Counted from the first letter of the stretch, positions 1 through 7,441 are shown. The stretch: 14,210 nucleotides of DNA from Pseudomonadota bacterium (GCA_023432885.1 JAEZEU010000089.1:1-14210), one strand, 5' to 3'. Program-made: numbers and translations. Notes: generated by a model not told the origin, from the letters alone.

Positions 1-1
1 G

Positions 2-781
2 CAGGCGCAGGCTGAATTCAGCGCCGCCACCGGCGTGCTGGCGCAGGCCGCTGCTGCCGAACAGCGTGCGAAGGACCTTCGTGGAAAAGGCTGGACCACC
101 GACGCGCAGATGGATTCGGCGCGCGCCGCCGCCGACGAGGCGAGGGCACGGCTCAATCGCGCCGAGCGCCAGGTAGAGCTCACCAAAAACTCCCTTTCCT
201 ATGCGACCCTGGTGGCCGATGCCCGGGGCGTCGTCACGGCCACCCTGATCGAGCCCGGACAGGTCGTCGCCGCCGGCCAGACCGCGATCCGCGTTGCGCG
301 CTTCGCCGAGAAGGAAGCAGTGGTCGCTATCCCCGAAACGCTGGTCGGCCGCGCCAAGGAAGGCGTCGCCTCGGTCACGCTGTGGTCGGAGCCGGACAAG
401 AAATATGCCGCGAAGCTGCGCGAGATCGCGCCCTCGGCCGATCCCGCCACGCGCACCTATCTTGCAAAGTTCTCGCTGCCGGGCGCCGGCGACAGCGTCT
501 CGCTCGGCATGACAGCAACCCTCACGCTCGCCGATCCCGCCGCTGACCGCGTCGCAAGGCTGCCCCTCTCGGCACTGTACAACCAGGGCGGCAACCCATC
601 GCTCTACGTCGTCGACGATGCCGGTAACATTGCGCTGAAGCCGGTGACGGTTAAGGGCTACGAGTCCGAGAGCGTCGTCATCGCCGATGGCGTCGACGAA
701 GGCGCCAGGGTCGTGGCACTGGGCGTGCAGAAGCTCGACCCCGCGCAGAAGGTGCGCGTGGTCTCTTCGTTGTCGTTTTGA
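2..781 (+). CDS. RND efflux periplasmic adaptor (membrane fusion protein), 5'-truncated by window edge
   Basis: This is the adaptor that links an inner-membrane RND pump to an outer-membrane channel in the periplasm. The frame is open from base 2, so the true start lies upstream; 259 residues remain, and a GTG at 35 is only an internal codon. The visible part begins in the alpha-helical hairpin, which is rich in Ala, Glu, Arg and Gln. A lipoyl-like half follows, with the turn EPGQVVAAGQ. After it come a beta-barrel region and a membrane-proximal domain near the end (DEGARVVALGVQKLDPAQKV), which is the usual order at the C-terminus of HlyD/AcrA-type adaptors. The N-terminal signal or lipoprotein region is missing, so its membrane anchoring cannot be judged. 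The RND pump gene follows on the same strand after 117 bases, and the two products very probably act together. The family is secure; the substrate is unknown. Confidence 0.9.
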   Translation, partial: QAQAEFSAATGVLAQAAAAEQRAKDLRGKGWTTDAQMDSARAAADEARARLNRAERQVELTKNSLSYATLVADARGVVTATLIEPGQVVAAGQTAIRVARFAEKEAVVAIPETLVGRAKEGVASVTLWSEPDKKYAAKLREIAPSADPATRTYLAKFSLPGAGDSVSLGMTATLTLADPAADRVARLPLSALYNQGGNPSLYVVDDAGNIALKPVTVKGYESESVVIADGVDEGARVVALGVQKLDPAQKVRVVSSLSF

Positions 782-786
782 GTCCG

Positions 787-870
787 CGTCACTCCGGAGC
801 GATGCGAAGCACCGAACTACGGGGCGCCCTTGCGCCCTTGAGAACTCCAGATTCCGGGTCCCCGAATGAC
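787..870. repeat. Imperfect inverted repeat between adaptor and pump genes, probably a dispersed element
   Basis: The outer arms gtcactccgg (788-797) and cccgaatgac (861-870) pair at 8 of 10 positions. Inside is a perfect 6-bp hairpin, gggcgc-cctt-gcgccc, at 822-837. The layout of terminal inverted arms around an inner GC hairpin, and the words ccggagcgatgcgaagc and attccgggt, resemble intergenic repeats I recall from Bradyrhizobium genomes. That resemblance is from memory and was not searched. The element fills most of the 117-base gap and ends 17 bases before the pump's ribosome-binding site. It could modulate readthrough or mRNA stability between the two genes. Confidence 0.5.
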
Positions 871-887
871 AAGCAGCGGGATTCATT

Positions 888-892
888 AGGAG
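888..892 (+). promoter_or_regulatory. Ribosome-binding site of the RND pump gene
   Basis: AGGAG lies 6 bases before the ATG at 899. It supports that start and lies just downstream of the repeat-like element. Confidence 0.7.
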
Positions 893-898
893 CGTGAG

Positions 899-3800
899 AT
901 GAAGCACTTCAATCTCTCGAGTTGGGCCGTCAGCCATCCGACCCTGATCCTTTTCCTGATGATCGTGCTGGGTGCAGCGGGTTTCTTCTCCTATGAGAAG
1001 CTGGGCCGCGCCGAAGACCCGTTCTTCACGGTGAAGGTGGTGAACGTCTCAGCGATCTGGCCTGGCGCCACGGCGCAGGAAATGCAGACGCAGGTCGCCG
1101 ACCCCATTGAGAAGAAGCTGCAGGAGCTGCCCTATTTCGAGAAGGTGCAGACCTATTCCAAGCCGGCTTTCACCGCGCTGCAGGTGACGTTCCGCGACAG
1201 CACGCCGCCGAAGGACGTGCCATATCTCTTTTACCTGCTGCGCAAGAAGCTCGTCGACGTGCAGGACCAACTGCCCGCGGGTCTGCTCGGCCCCGTCGTC
1301 AATGACGAGTTCTCTGACGTCGATTCCATCCTCTATATGATGACGGGCGACGGCGCCGACTATAAGCAGCTGAAAAAGACCGCCGAGGGCCTGCGCCAGA
1401 AACTATTGAAGGTTAACGGCGTCACCAAGGTCAATCTCTACGGCACCCAGGCCGAGCGCATCTTCGTTGAATTTTCCCATGCCAAGCTCGCCACCCTCGG
1501 CATCACTCCGCAGGCGCTGTTCGATTCGCTCGCCAAGCAGAATAACGTCACGCCGGCGGGCACGGTCGAGACCTCGGCGCAGCGCGTGCCGCTGCGCGTC
1601 ACCGGCGCGCTGGATGGCGCCAAGGCCGTGGCCGAGACCCCGGTAGAGAGCAATGGCCGCGTGTTCCGGCTGGGCGATATCGCCACCGTCACCCATGGCT
1701 ATGTCGATCCGCCGTCGTTCATCGTGCGCCAGGAAGGCAAGCCCGCCCTCGGCATCGGCGTCGTCACCGCCAAGGGCGCAAATATCCTTGAGCTCGGCAA
1801 GGAGGTCGAGACCGCGACCAACGACTTCATGAAGGCGGTGCCGCAGGGCATCGAGGTCGAGCAGATCGCCGACCAGCCCAAGGTGGTCGAGCACGCCGTG
1901 GGCGAGTTTGTCCATTCCTTCATCGAGGCGCTCGCCATCGTGCTGTTCGTCTCGTTCCTGGCGCTCGGCTGGCGCACCGGCATCGTGGTGGCGGCCTCCG
2001 TGCCGCTGGTGCTGGCCATCGTCTTCATCGTCATGAACGCGATGGGGCTGGACCTGCACCGCATCACCTTGGGCGCACTGATCATCGCGCTCGGCCTGTT
2101 GGTTGATGACGCCATCATCGCGGTCGAGATGATGGTGGTGAAGATGGAGCAGGGCTGGGACCGCATTCGCGCCGCATCCTTTGCCTGGGAGTCCACGGCG
2201 TTTCCGATGCTGACGGGCACGCTGGTGACCGCGGCCGGCTTCCTGCCGATCGGTTTTGCCAATTCGGCGGTCGGCGAATATGCCGGCGGCATCTTCTGGA
2301 TCGTGGCGATCGCGCTGGTCGCCTCCTGGTTCGTCGCGGTGATCTTCACGCCCTATATCGGCGTCAAGCTGCTGCCGAACCTCGCCCACCACGCCAGCCA
2401 CGATCCGCATGCCATCTATGAGACCCGCATCTACCGTGCCCTGCGCAGCGTCGTTCAGTGGTGCGTCGATCACCGGATCAAGGTGGTGGTCGCAACCGTC
2501 GGCATTTTCGTGCTGTCGATCATCGGCTTTGGTCATGTGCAACAGCAATTTTTCCCGCTGTCCGAGCGGCCCGAGCTGTTTCTGCAGCTGCGCCTGCCCG
2601 AAGGCACCGCCTTCAATGTCACGGAGAAGACCGTGAAGAAGGCGGAGGAACTTCTGAAAGGCGACAAGGACATCGCCACGTACACCGCCTATGTCGGCCA
2701 GGGCTCGCCGCGCTTTTGGCTCGGCCTCAATCCGCAACTGCCTAACGAGGCGTTCGCCGAGATCGTCATCGTCTCCAAGGACGTCGAGGCGCGCGAGCGC
2801 ATCATGGCGAAGATCGAGAAGGCGGTGGCGAACGGCGCCCTGCCGGAGGCGCGAGTGCGCGTCGACCGCTTCAATTTCGGCCCGCCGGTCGGCTTTCCCG
2901 TCCAGTTCCGCGTCATCGGCCCCGATGCCAACAAGGTGCGCGACATCGCCTACCAGGTCCGTGACGTCATGCGCGCCAACAAGAACGTCAAGGAAGTGCA
3001 ACTCGACTGGAACGAGCAGTCGCCTTACCTCAAGCTGGTCGTGGATCAGGACCGCGCCCGGGCGCTGGGCCTGACCCCGCAGGACGTCTCGCAGTCGCTC
3101 GCCATGCTGATCTCGGGCGCGCCGGTCACGACCGTGCGCGACGGCATCGAGAAGGTCGGCGTGGTCGCCCGCGCTGTGCCGTCCGAGCGACTCGACCTCG
3201 GCAAGGTCGGCGATCTCACCATCACCTCGCGTGGTGGCATCGCCGTGCCGCTGCAGCAGATCGCCAGGATCGAGTACGCCCACGAGGAGCCGATCATGTG
3301 GCGGCGCAATCGCGACATGGCCATCACCGTGCGCACGGACGTCGTCGACGGGGTGCAGGCGCCCGATGTGACCAACCAGATCTGGCCCCAGCTGAAGGAC
3401 ATCCGCAACAAGCTCGAGCCGGCCTACAGGATCGAGCCCGGCGGGGCGTTCGAGGAATCCGCCAAGGGCAATGCCTCGATCTTCGTGCTCTTCCCCGTGA
3501 TGGTCATGGTGATGCTGACGCTGCTGATGATCCAGCTGCAGAGCTTCTCCCGCCTGACGCTGGTGTTCCTGACGGCGCCGCTCGGCATCGTCGGCGCCTC
3601 TCTCGGGCTCAACGTCGCCAACCAGCCCTTCGGCTTCGTGGCGCTGCTCGGCCTGATCGCGCTTGCCGGCATGATCATGCGCAACACCGTCATTCTCGTC
3701 GACCAGATCGAGACCGATGTCTCCCATGGCCTTACCCGGCGCGAGGCAATCGTGGAAGCCACGGTCCGCCGCGCGCGCCCCGTCGTGCTGACCGCGCTCG

Positions 3801-4039
3801 CCGCGATCCTTGCCATGATCCCGCTGTCACGCTCTGCATTCTGGGGGCCGATGGCGATTACGATCATGGGCGGCTTGTTTGTTGCAACCTTCCTGACCCT
3901 GCTGTATCTGCCGGGCCTGTACGCCCTCTGGTTCAGGAAGAGCCTGGAAGAGAGCGGCTCCAGCGAGCAGCCGGCTGCCGCGCCGCAGCATCAGAACAAC
4001 GAACAGCTCGCATTTCCGCTTGCCGAGGCCGCGGAATAG
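899..4039 (+). CDS. RND-family efflux pump, inner-membrane permease subunit (AcrB/HAE1-like)
   Basis: This proton-driven transporter of 1046 residues matches the usual length of RND permeases. The start has a good ribosome-binding site. A first transmembrane helix at about residues 13-31 is followed by a periplasmic porter region (including WPGATAQEMQTQVADPIEKK), helices 2-6 at about 335-480, helix 7 near 528, a second porter region, and helices 8-12 at about 860-1015. The TM4 proton-relay pair is present as D403-D404 in GLLVDDAIIAVE. In TM10 the position of the AcrB relay lysine appears to be R928 (MIMRNTVILVDQ). I associate that form with a sub-branch of RND pumps that includes TriC-like proteins. 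The polar C-terminal tail is rich in Gln, Glu and Ala. The adaptor gene precedes it and a TetR gene follows after 20 bases. The substrate (drug, solvent or other) cannot be read from the sequence. Confidence 0.95.
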   Translation: MKHFNLSSWAVSHPTLILFLMIVLGAAGFFSYEKLGRAEDPFFTVKVVNVSAIWPGATAQEMQTQVADPIEKKLQELPYFEKVQTYSKPAFTALQVTFRDSTPPKDVPYLFYLLRKKLVDVQDQLPAGLLGPVVNDEFSDVDSILYMMTGDGADYKQLKKTAEGLRQKLLKVNGVTKVNLYGTQAERIFVEFSHAKLATLGITPQALFDSLAKQNNVTPAGTVETSAQRVPLRVTGALDGAKAVAETPVESNGRVFRLGDIATVTHGYVDPPSFIVRQEGKPALGIGVVTAKGANILELGKEVETATNDFMKAVPQGIEVEQIADQPKVVEHAVGEFVHSFIEALAIVLFVSFLALGWRTGIVVAASVPLVLAIVFIVMNAMGLDLHRITLGALIIALGLLVDDAIIAVEMMVVKMEQGWDRIRAASFAWESTAFPMLTGTLVTAAGFLPIGFANSAVGEYAGGIFWIVAIALVASWFVAVIFTPYIGVKLLPNLAHHASHDPHAIYETRIYRALRSVVQWCVDHRIKVVVATVGIFVLSIIGFGHVQQQFFPLSERPELFLQLRLPEGTAFNVTEKTVKKAEELLKGDKDIATYTAYVGQGSPRFWLGLNPQLPNEAFAEIVIVSKDVEARERIMAKIEKAVANGALPEARVRVDRFNFGPPVGFPVQFRVIGPDANKVRDIAYQVRDVMRANKNVKEVQLDWNEQSPYLKLVVDQDRARALGLTPQDVSQSLAMLISGAPVTTVRDGIEKVGVVARAVPSERLDLGKVGDLTITSRGGIAVPLQQIARIEYAHEEPIMWRRNRDMAITVRTDVVDGVQAPDVTNQIWPQLKDIRNKLEPAYRIEPGGAFEESAKGNASIFVLFPVMVMVMLTLLMIQLQSFSRLTLVFLTAPLGIVGASLGLNVANQPFGFVALLGLIALAGMIMRNTVILVDQIETDVSHGLTRREAIVEATVRRARPVVLTALAAILAMIPLSRSAFWGPMAITIMGGLFVATFLTLLYLPGLYALWFRKSLEESGSSEQPAAAPQHQNNEQLAFPLAEAAE

Positions 4040-4059
4040 GGAAACATTAGCACCGGATC

Positions 4060-4665
4060 ATGACGCTAGTTTCAGAACATACCGAAACCGACACCCGCGA
4101 GCGCATCCTCGTGGTAGCGGAGCGTCTGTTCCGGCAGATCGGCTACCAGAAGACGACGGTGGCCGACATCGCCAAGGAATTGCGGATGAGCCCCGCCAAC
4201 GTCTACCGCTTCTTCGATTCGAAGAAGGCGATCCACGAAGGCGTGGCTCGCGGTCTGATGGGCGAGGTGGAAACGGAGGCGCGGCGGATCGTGGCGCAGC
4301 CCGGTCCGGCCAAGCCTCGGCTGCGCGAATTGCTCAAGACTGTCAACCGCATGAACTCGGAGCGGTATGTCGGCGATTCCAAGCTGCACGAGATGGTCGC
4401 GATCGCAATGGAAGAGGATTGGGACGTCTGCGTCGTCCATATCGAATGCATTACCGGCATGATCGGCGAGGTGATCGCGCAGGGCGTGGCTTCGGGCGAG
4501 TTCGAGGCGCCAGACCTGCCGCTGGCCGCCCTCTGCACCTGCACCGGCATGATCCGCTTCTTCCATCCCCAGATGATTGCCCAGGCCGCCAACAAGCCCA
4601 CGGCAAACATCGACCAGATGGTCGATTTCCTCTTCCGGGCCCTTGAGCCGCGCGAGGCGAAATAG
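4060..4665 (+). CDS. TetR/AcrR-family transcriptional regulator
   Basis: This 201-residue protein is of typical TetR length. Residues 13-60 form the DNA-binding domain: an N-terminal helix (RERILVVAERLFRQIGY), then the helix-turn-helix TTVADIAKELRMSPANVYRF and the usual continuation FDSKKAIHEGV. The rest is a helical ligand-binding and dimerisation domain of the tetracycline-repressor C-terminal type. ATG 4060 is the only sensible start because the conserved domain begins at about residue 13. No clear Shine-Dalgarno is seen in the 20 bases after the pump stop, so translation may be coupled to the pump gene. As the last gene of the pump operon it probably represses that operon in response to a pump substrate. 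That role is inference from position, and no operator was identified because the operon promoter is outside the window. A 9-bp direct repeat (aatagccgc at 4661-4669 and 4677-4685) sits across its stop codon. Confidence 0.93.
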   Translation: MTLVSEHTETDTRERILVVAERLFRQIGYQKTTVADIAKELRMSPANVYRFFDSKKAIHEGVARGLMGEVETEARRIVAQPGPAKPRLRELLKTVNRMNSERYVGDSKLHEMVAIAMEEDWDVCVVHIECITGMIGEVIAQGVASGEFEAPDLPLAALCTCTGMIRFFHPQMIAQAANKPTANIDQMVDFLFRALEPREAK

Positions 4666-4693
4666 CCGCCCTGCGGAATAGCCGCTATAGTCC

Positions 4694-4779
4694 CCGTCAT
4701 TGCGAGAAGCGCAGCGACGAAGCAATCCAGCTTCTCGCTCGCTGCGACATGGATTGCTTCGCTTTGCTCGCAGTTACGG
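4694..4779. repeat. Palindromic intergenic repeat (Bradyrhizobium-type)
   Basis: The left half runs ccgtcattgcgag...cgaagcaatcca and the right half is its approximate reverse complement, tggattgcttcg...ctcgcagttacgg. The inner stem cgaagcaatcca (4718-4729) with tggattgcttcg (4750-4761) is a perfect 12 bp. The outer arms match less well and differ in length. The form, with cattgcgag at one end and gaagcaatcca towards the centre, is one I recall as a very common intergenic element in Bradyrhizobium; this was not searched. It lies between the tetR stop and the flavin reductase gene. It also contains the ATG at 4749 that a gene finder would tend to choose. Confidence 0.75.
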
Positions 4780-4793
4780 ACGAGAGAAAAAGC

Positions 4794-5414
4794 TTGACCA
4801 AAGATCTCCACTACTACGAGCCCGCCAAGGGCCACGGCCTCAGGCACGATCCCTTCAACGCCATCGTTGCCCCGCGGCCGATCGGCTGGATTTCCTCGCG
4901 CGATGCCAAAGGCAACATCAATCTAGCGCCCTACAGTTTTTTCAACGCCTTCTGCTACAAGCCACAGATCATCGGCTTCTCCTCGACCACCTGGAAGGAC
5001 ACCGCCGGCAATGTCCAGGAGACCGGCGAGTTCGTCTGGAATCTGGCGACCAAAGACCTGGCGCAGCAGATGAACGCAACCTCCGCCCACGTCGCCCATG
5101 ATGTCGACGAATTCAAGATCGCAGGGCTCACGGCCGCGCCCTGCAAGCTCGTCAACGTGCCGCGCGTCGCCGAAAGCCCGGTCGCATTCGAGTGCAAGCT
5201 GACCGAGATCATCCAGCTCAAGGGCGCCAACGGCGAAAAGGCGGAGGCCTGGGTTACCTTCGGCGAAGTCGTCGCCGTCCATATCGACAAGGCCATGATC
5301 AAGGACGGCGTCTACCAGACCGCATGGGCCAAGCCGATCGTCCGCGCCGGCCGCAGCGGCGACTATTTCGAAATCATGCCGGAAAACATGTTCGAGATGC
5401 GCCGGCCCGACTGA
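4794..5414 (+). CDS. Flavin reductase family protein (FMN-binding split barrel), TTG start
   Basis: A 206-residue protein of the flavin reductase-like (DIM6/NTAB) family. These proteins bind FMN and either reduce flavin for a partner monooxygenase or act on small substrates. From the TTG at 4794 the sequence begins MTKDLHYYEPAKGHG. The family motif APRPIGWISSRD falls at residues 26-37, followed by NLAPYSFFNAF at about 43-53, and then GNVQETGEFVWNLAT and the late segment KDGVYQTAWAKPIVRAG. An in-frame ATG at 4749 would add 15 residues, but it lies inside a palindromic repeat and those residues are repeat translation, so TTG is preferred. Only a weak purine stretch (gagagaaaa) precedes it. No partner monooxygenase is adjacent, so its substrate and partner are unknown. 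A strong hairpin follows the stop. Confidence 0.88.
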   Translation: MTKDLHYYEPAKGHGLRHDPFNAIVAPRPIGWISSRDAKGNINLAPYSFFNAFCYKPQIIGFSSTTWKDTAGNVQETGEFVWNLATKDLAQQMNATSAHVAHDVDEFKIAGLTAAPCKLVNVPRVAESPVAFECKLTEIIQLKGANGEKAEAWVTFGEVVAVHIDKAMIKDGVYQTAWAKPIVRAGRSGDYFEIMPENMFEMRRPD

Positions 5415-5421
5415 CGCCTTC

Positions 5422-5458
5422 TTCTTTCTCTCTCCGCTCCTCGCGGGGAGAGAAGGAA
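5422..5458. terminator. Strong 16-bp hairpin after the flavin reductase gene (terminator-like or repeat)
   Basis: Arms 5422-5437 (ttctttctctctccgc) and 5443-5458 (gcggggagagaaggaa) pair over 16 bp, with 14 Watson-Crick and 2 G-U pairs, around the 5-base loop tcctc. It begins 8 bases after the flavin reductase stop. No T-run follows on either strand, so it is not a canonical intrinsic terminator. It may be a 3' end-stabilising structure, a terminator that works without a U-tract, or a copy of a dispersed palindrome. Confidence 0.5.
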
Positions 5459-5493
5459 CTCCGATCCGTCCAAATCTTTATCAGATGGAAATC

Positions 5494-5497
5494 GGAG
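5494..5497 (+). promoter_or_regulatory. Ribosome-binding site deciding the TTG start of the L,D-transpeptidase
   Basis: GGAG lies 6 bases before TTG 5504. It supports that codon over any upstream extension of the same open frame, which runs back through the flavin reductase gene. Confidence 0.65.
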
Positions 5498-5503
5498 ATT
5501 GCC

Positions 5504-6502
5504 TTGAAGCGTTGGCTTGCGGGATTGGTTCTCGTCGTGTGCCTCGTTCACCCGGCGCTTGCCGGGCTGGACGCAGCATCCGTCAACAGTGCGGAACGGA
5601 AGGGCAAGGCGGAGTCCAAAGACAGGATTGAGCCTGCCGTCGTCAGGATGCAGGTCCTCCTGGATCGCGCCGGCTTCTCACCCGGTGAGATCGACGGCAA
5701 GCTCGGCGAGAATGCCCTCAAGGCCATGCGCGCCTTCGCCGAGGCGAGGGGGCTCACCTTCAATGGGCGGGCGCCGACATCGGAAATCTGGGACGCGTTG
5801 ATCGCAATCAGTCCGGACCCGATCATCGTCAACTACAAGATCGCCGAAAAGGATGTGAAGGGTCCGTTCCTGAAGAACCTTCCTGCGCGGATGGAAGAGA
5901 TGAAAGGCCTGAAGTCGCTGGATTACACCAGCCCGCGCGAGGGGCTCGCCGAAAAATTTCACATGAGCGAGGCGCTTCTGCAAGCGCTCAATCCAGGCCG
6001 GAAGTTTGACAAGGCAGGCCAGCCAATTTCGGTGGTCAACATCGTGACGAACGACGCCGGGGCGGCGGCTGCTGCGCGCGTCGAGGTCGACAAGGTGCGG
6101 CAAACCGTGGAAGTGTTCGACAATTCCGGCGAACTGATCGCGTTTTTTCCGGCCACGGTCGGCAGCAAGGACAAGCCGACGCCGAGCGGCACGCTCAAGA
6201 TCACCTCGATCGATGCCCACCCGCATTACCGCTACAACCCGGAATACAAGTTCAAAGGCGTCAGGACGAACCGGCCGTTCACAATCAACCCGGGCCCGAA
6301 TAATCCGGTCGGCTCCCAATGGATCGGATTGTCGGCAGAGGGCTACGGCATTCACGGCACGGCCGATCCTTCCAAGGTCAGCAAGGCTGAATCGCATGGC
6401 TGCGTGCGCCTGACCAATTGGGACGCTGCCCGCCTGGCGAAGCTCGTGAAAAAGGGCATGGAAGTCGTGTTCACCGACCAGTCGACAGCGAGCCGGAACT
6501 GA
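5504..6502 (+). CDS. L,D-transpeptidase (YkuD/ErfK family) with peptidoglycan-binding domain, exported
   Basis: A 332-residue cell-wall enzyme. L,D-transpeptidases make 3-3 cross-links in peptidoglycan or attach proteins to it, in the periplasm. The TTG start is chosen because GGAG precedes it and because it gives a clean signal peptide: MKR, a hydrophobic stretch from residue 4, and a probable cut after A18-L19-A20. Residues about 44-100 form a PG_binding_1 domain (VRMQVLLDRAGFSPGEIDGKLGE). Residues about 145-180 look like a degenerate LysM-like segment (LAEKFHMSEALLQALNPG). The YkuD domain follows from about residue 195, with GYGIHGTADPS (H284) and the catalytic motif SHGCVRLTNWDA, where C300 is the nucleophile and H298 its partner. 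The frame stays open upstream to 5192, but that part overlaps the flavin reductase and is not coding. It appears to be a stand-alone gene, with a possible terminator downstream. Confidence 0.92.
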   Translation: MKRWLAGLVLVVCLVHPALAGLDAASVNSAERKGKAESKDRIEPAVVRMQVLLDRAGFSPGEIDGKLGENALKAMRAFAEARGLTFNGRAPTSEIWDALIAISPDPIIVNYKIAEKDVKGPFLKNLPARMEEMKGLKSLDYTSPREGLAEKFHMSEALLQALNPGRKFDKAGQPISVVNIVTNDAGAAAAARVEVDKVRQTVEVFDNSGELIAFFPATVGSKDKPTPSGTLKITSIDAHPHYRYNPEYKFKGVRTNRPFTINPGPNNPVGSQWIGLSAEGYGIHGTADPSKVSKAESHGCVRLTNWDAARLAKLVKKGMEVVFTDQSTASRN

Positions 6503-6539
6503 ATGAAGCCGCGCGCAATGTTCCCGGTTGCCGAAATTT

Positions 6540-6586
6540 AACCTGCGGACCGGGCGGCGTCGCCGCGGTTTCGATACCATTTTTTT
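6540..6586 (+). terminator. Possible rho-independent terminator after the L,D-transpeptidase gene
   Basis: A GC-rich foldable segment contains the perfect small hairpin gcggc-gtc-gccgc (6554-6566). An alternative longer stem, aacc.gcgg with ccgcggtt, has one bulged base. Seven T residues follow at 6580-6586. The T-run starts 9 or more bases after the stem, further than usual, so the call is tentative. It would separate the L,D-transpeptidase from the hydrolase gene. Confidence 0.35.
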
Positions 6587-6610
6587 AAGAACAAGAATGG
6601 GTAGGAAACG

Positions 6611-7441
6611 ATGAAGCGGGCATTTCTCATACTCGCCTGCCTTGCTGTGCTCGCTGTTGCCGAATATTTCGCGGCCAGCAAATGGGCGATCCGGCACGAA
6701 ACGCTGGACCTTTTCGACGCGGCGCGGCAGCGGCCGGTGTCAGTGTATGTCGCGGTTCGTCGCGATTATAAGATGAAGGCAGACAACGGCCTCTGGAAGC
6801 TTCCCGTCGCGATCATCAGCAATGGAAACACCGTGAAGAACACGGAGTATTCCTTCCTCGCCAACACGTTCGCTGCGCGCGGCTATCTCGTAGCCAGCAT
6901 CCAGCAAGATCTGCCGACTGATCCTCCGCTCATGACCAGGATCGGCCAGCCTTATGTCGGCCGGAAAGCTGTCTATCTGCGCTGCGAGGACAACATCCTG
7001 TTCGTCATCGGCGAATTGCAGAAGCGGCAACCGAACGCCGACTATTACCACTTGACGCTGGTTGGACATTCGAACGGGGGCGACGTGTCGATGTATGTCG
7101 CCAAACAGCACCCGGAGCTCGTTTCGAAGGTGATCACGCTGGACAATCTGAGGGTTCCCTTCGTGCATGGTCACGGGATGAAGATCCTGTCGTTCCGCTC
7201 GAAGGATCCGAACTTCAGGACGGACCCGGGTGTCCTCCCCGCACCGGCGGAGGCCACCAAGGAGGGCATCAACATCATCAATACAGGCGCGCTGCATACG
7301 CAGCTGAGCGATCGCGGCCCGGATTCCGTCAAGCATAGAATCCAGGCGGCTCTCGACCGATTTTTGAGCGAGGCTGCCTCCAGCGATCTAGCGCCGGCCA
7401 ATAGCACCGCGCCGATGATCGCCAATCCCGGGGATTACTGA
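6611..7441 (+). CDS. Alpha/beta-hydrolase fold protein, N-terminally anchored or secreted
   Basis: A 276-residue protein. The start at 6611 has a ribosome-binding site (TAGGAAACG just upstream). Residues 3-20 are hydrophobic after MKR and act as a signal peptide or signal anchor, so the enzyme probably works in the periplasm or at the membrane. The nucleophile elbow is GHSNGG at residues 152-157, with S154 the likely catalytic serine. H229 in GALHTQ is a plausible catalytic histidine, and the acid residue is less clear. The segment PVAIISNGNTVKNTEYSFLA followed by FAARGYLVASIQQDLP is typical of the early strands of serine esterases and lipases, where the region after the first strand forms the oxyanion hole. 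The substrate cannot be predicted. There is no operon partner: gaps of 108 and 144 bases flank it. Confidence 0.82.
   Translation: MKRAFLILACLAVLAVAEYFAASKWAIRHETLDLFDAARQRPVSVYVAVRRDYKMKADNGLWKLPVAIISNGNTVKNTEYSFLANTFAARGYLVASIQQDLPTDPPLMTRIGQPYVGRKAVYLRCEDNILFVIGELQKRQPNADYYHLTLVGHSNGGDVSMYVAKQHPELVSKVITLDNLRVPFVHGHGMKILSFRSKDPNFRTDPGVLPAPAEATKEGINIINTGALHTQLSDRGPDSVKHRIQAALDRFLSEAASSDLAPANSTAPMIANPGDY

Noticed and set aside
1403..3727. A 774-codon minus-strand open frame opposite the RND pump gene
   Set aside because: The translation is rich in His, Asp, Arg and Gln with no domain, as expected from the antisense of a strongly GC3-biased gene. The + strand frame has complete RND motifs.
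4694..4779. Repeat considered as an intrinsic terminator of the pump operon
   Set aside because: No T-run follows the stem, and the arms fit a dispersed palindromic element better, although a role in termination is not excluded.
5192..5503. Upstream extension of the L,D-transpeptidase frame
   Set aside because: It overlaps the flavin reductase gene out of frame, its translation is low-complexity and Arg-rich, and a TTG with GGAG and a signal peptide follows.
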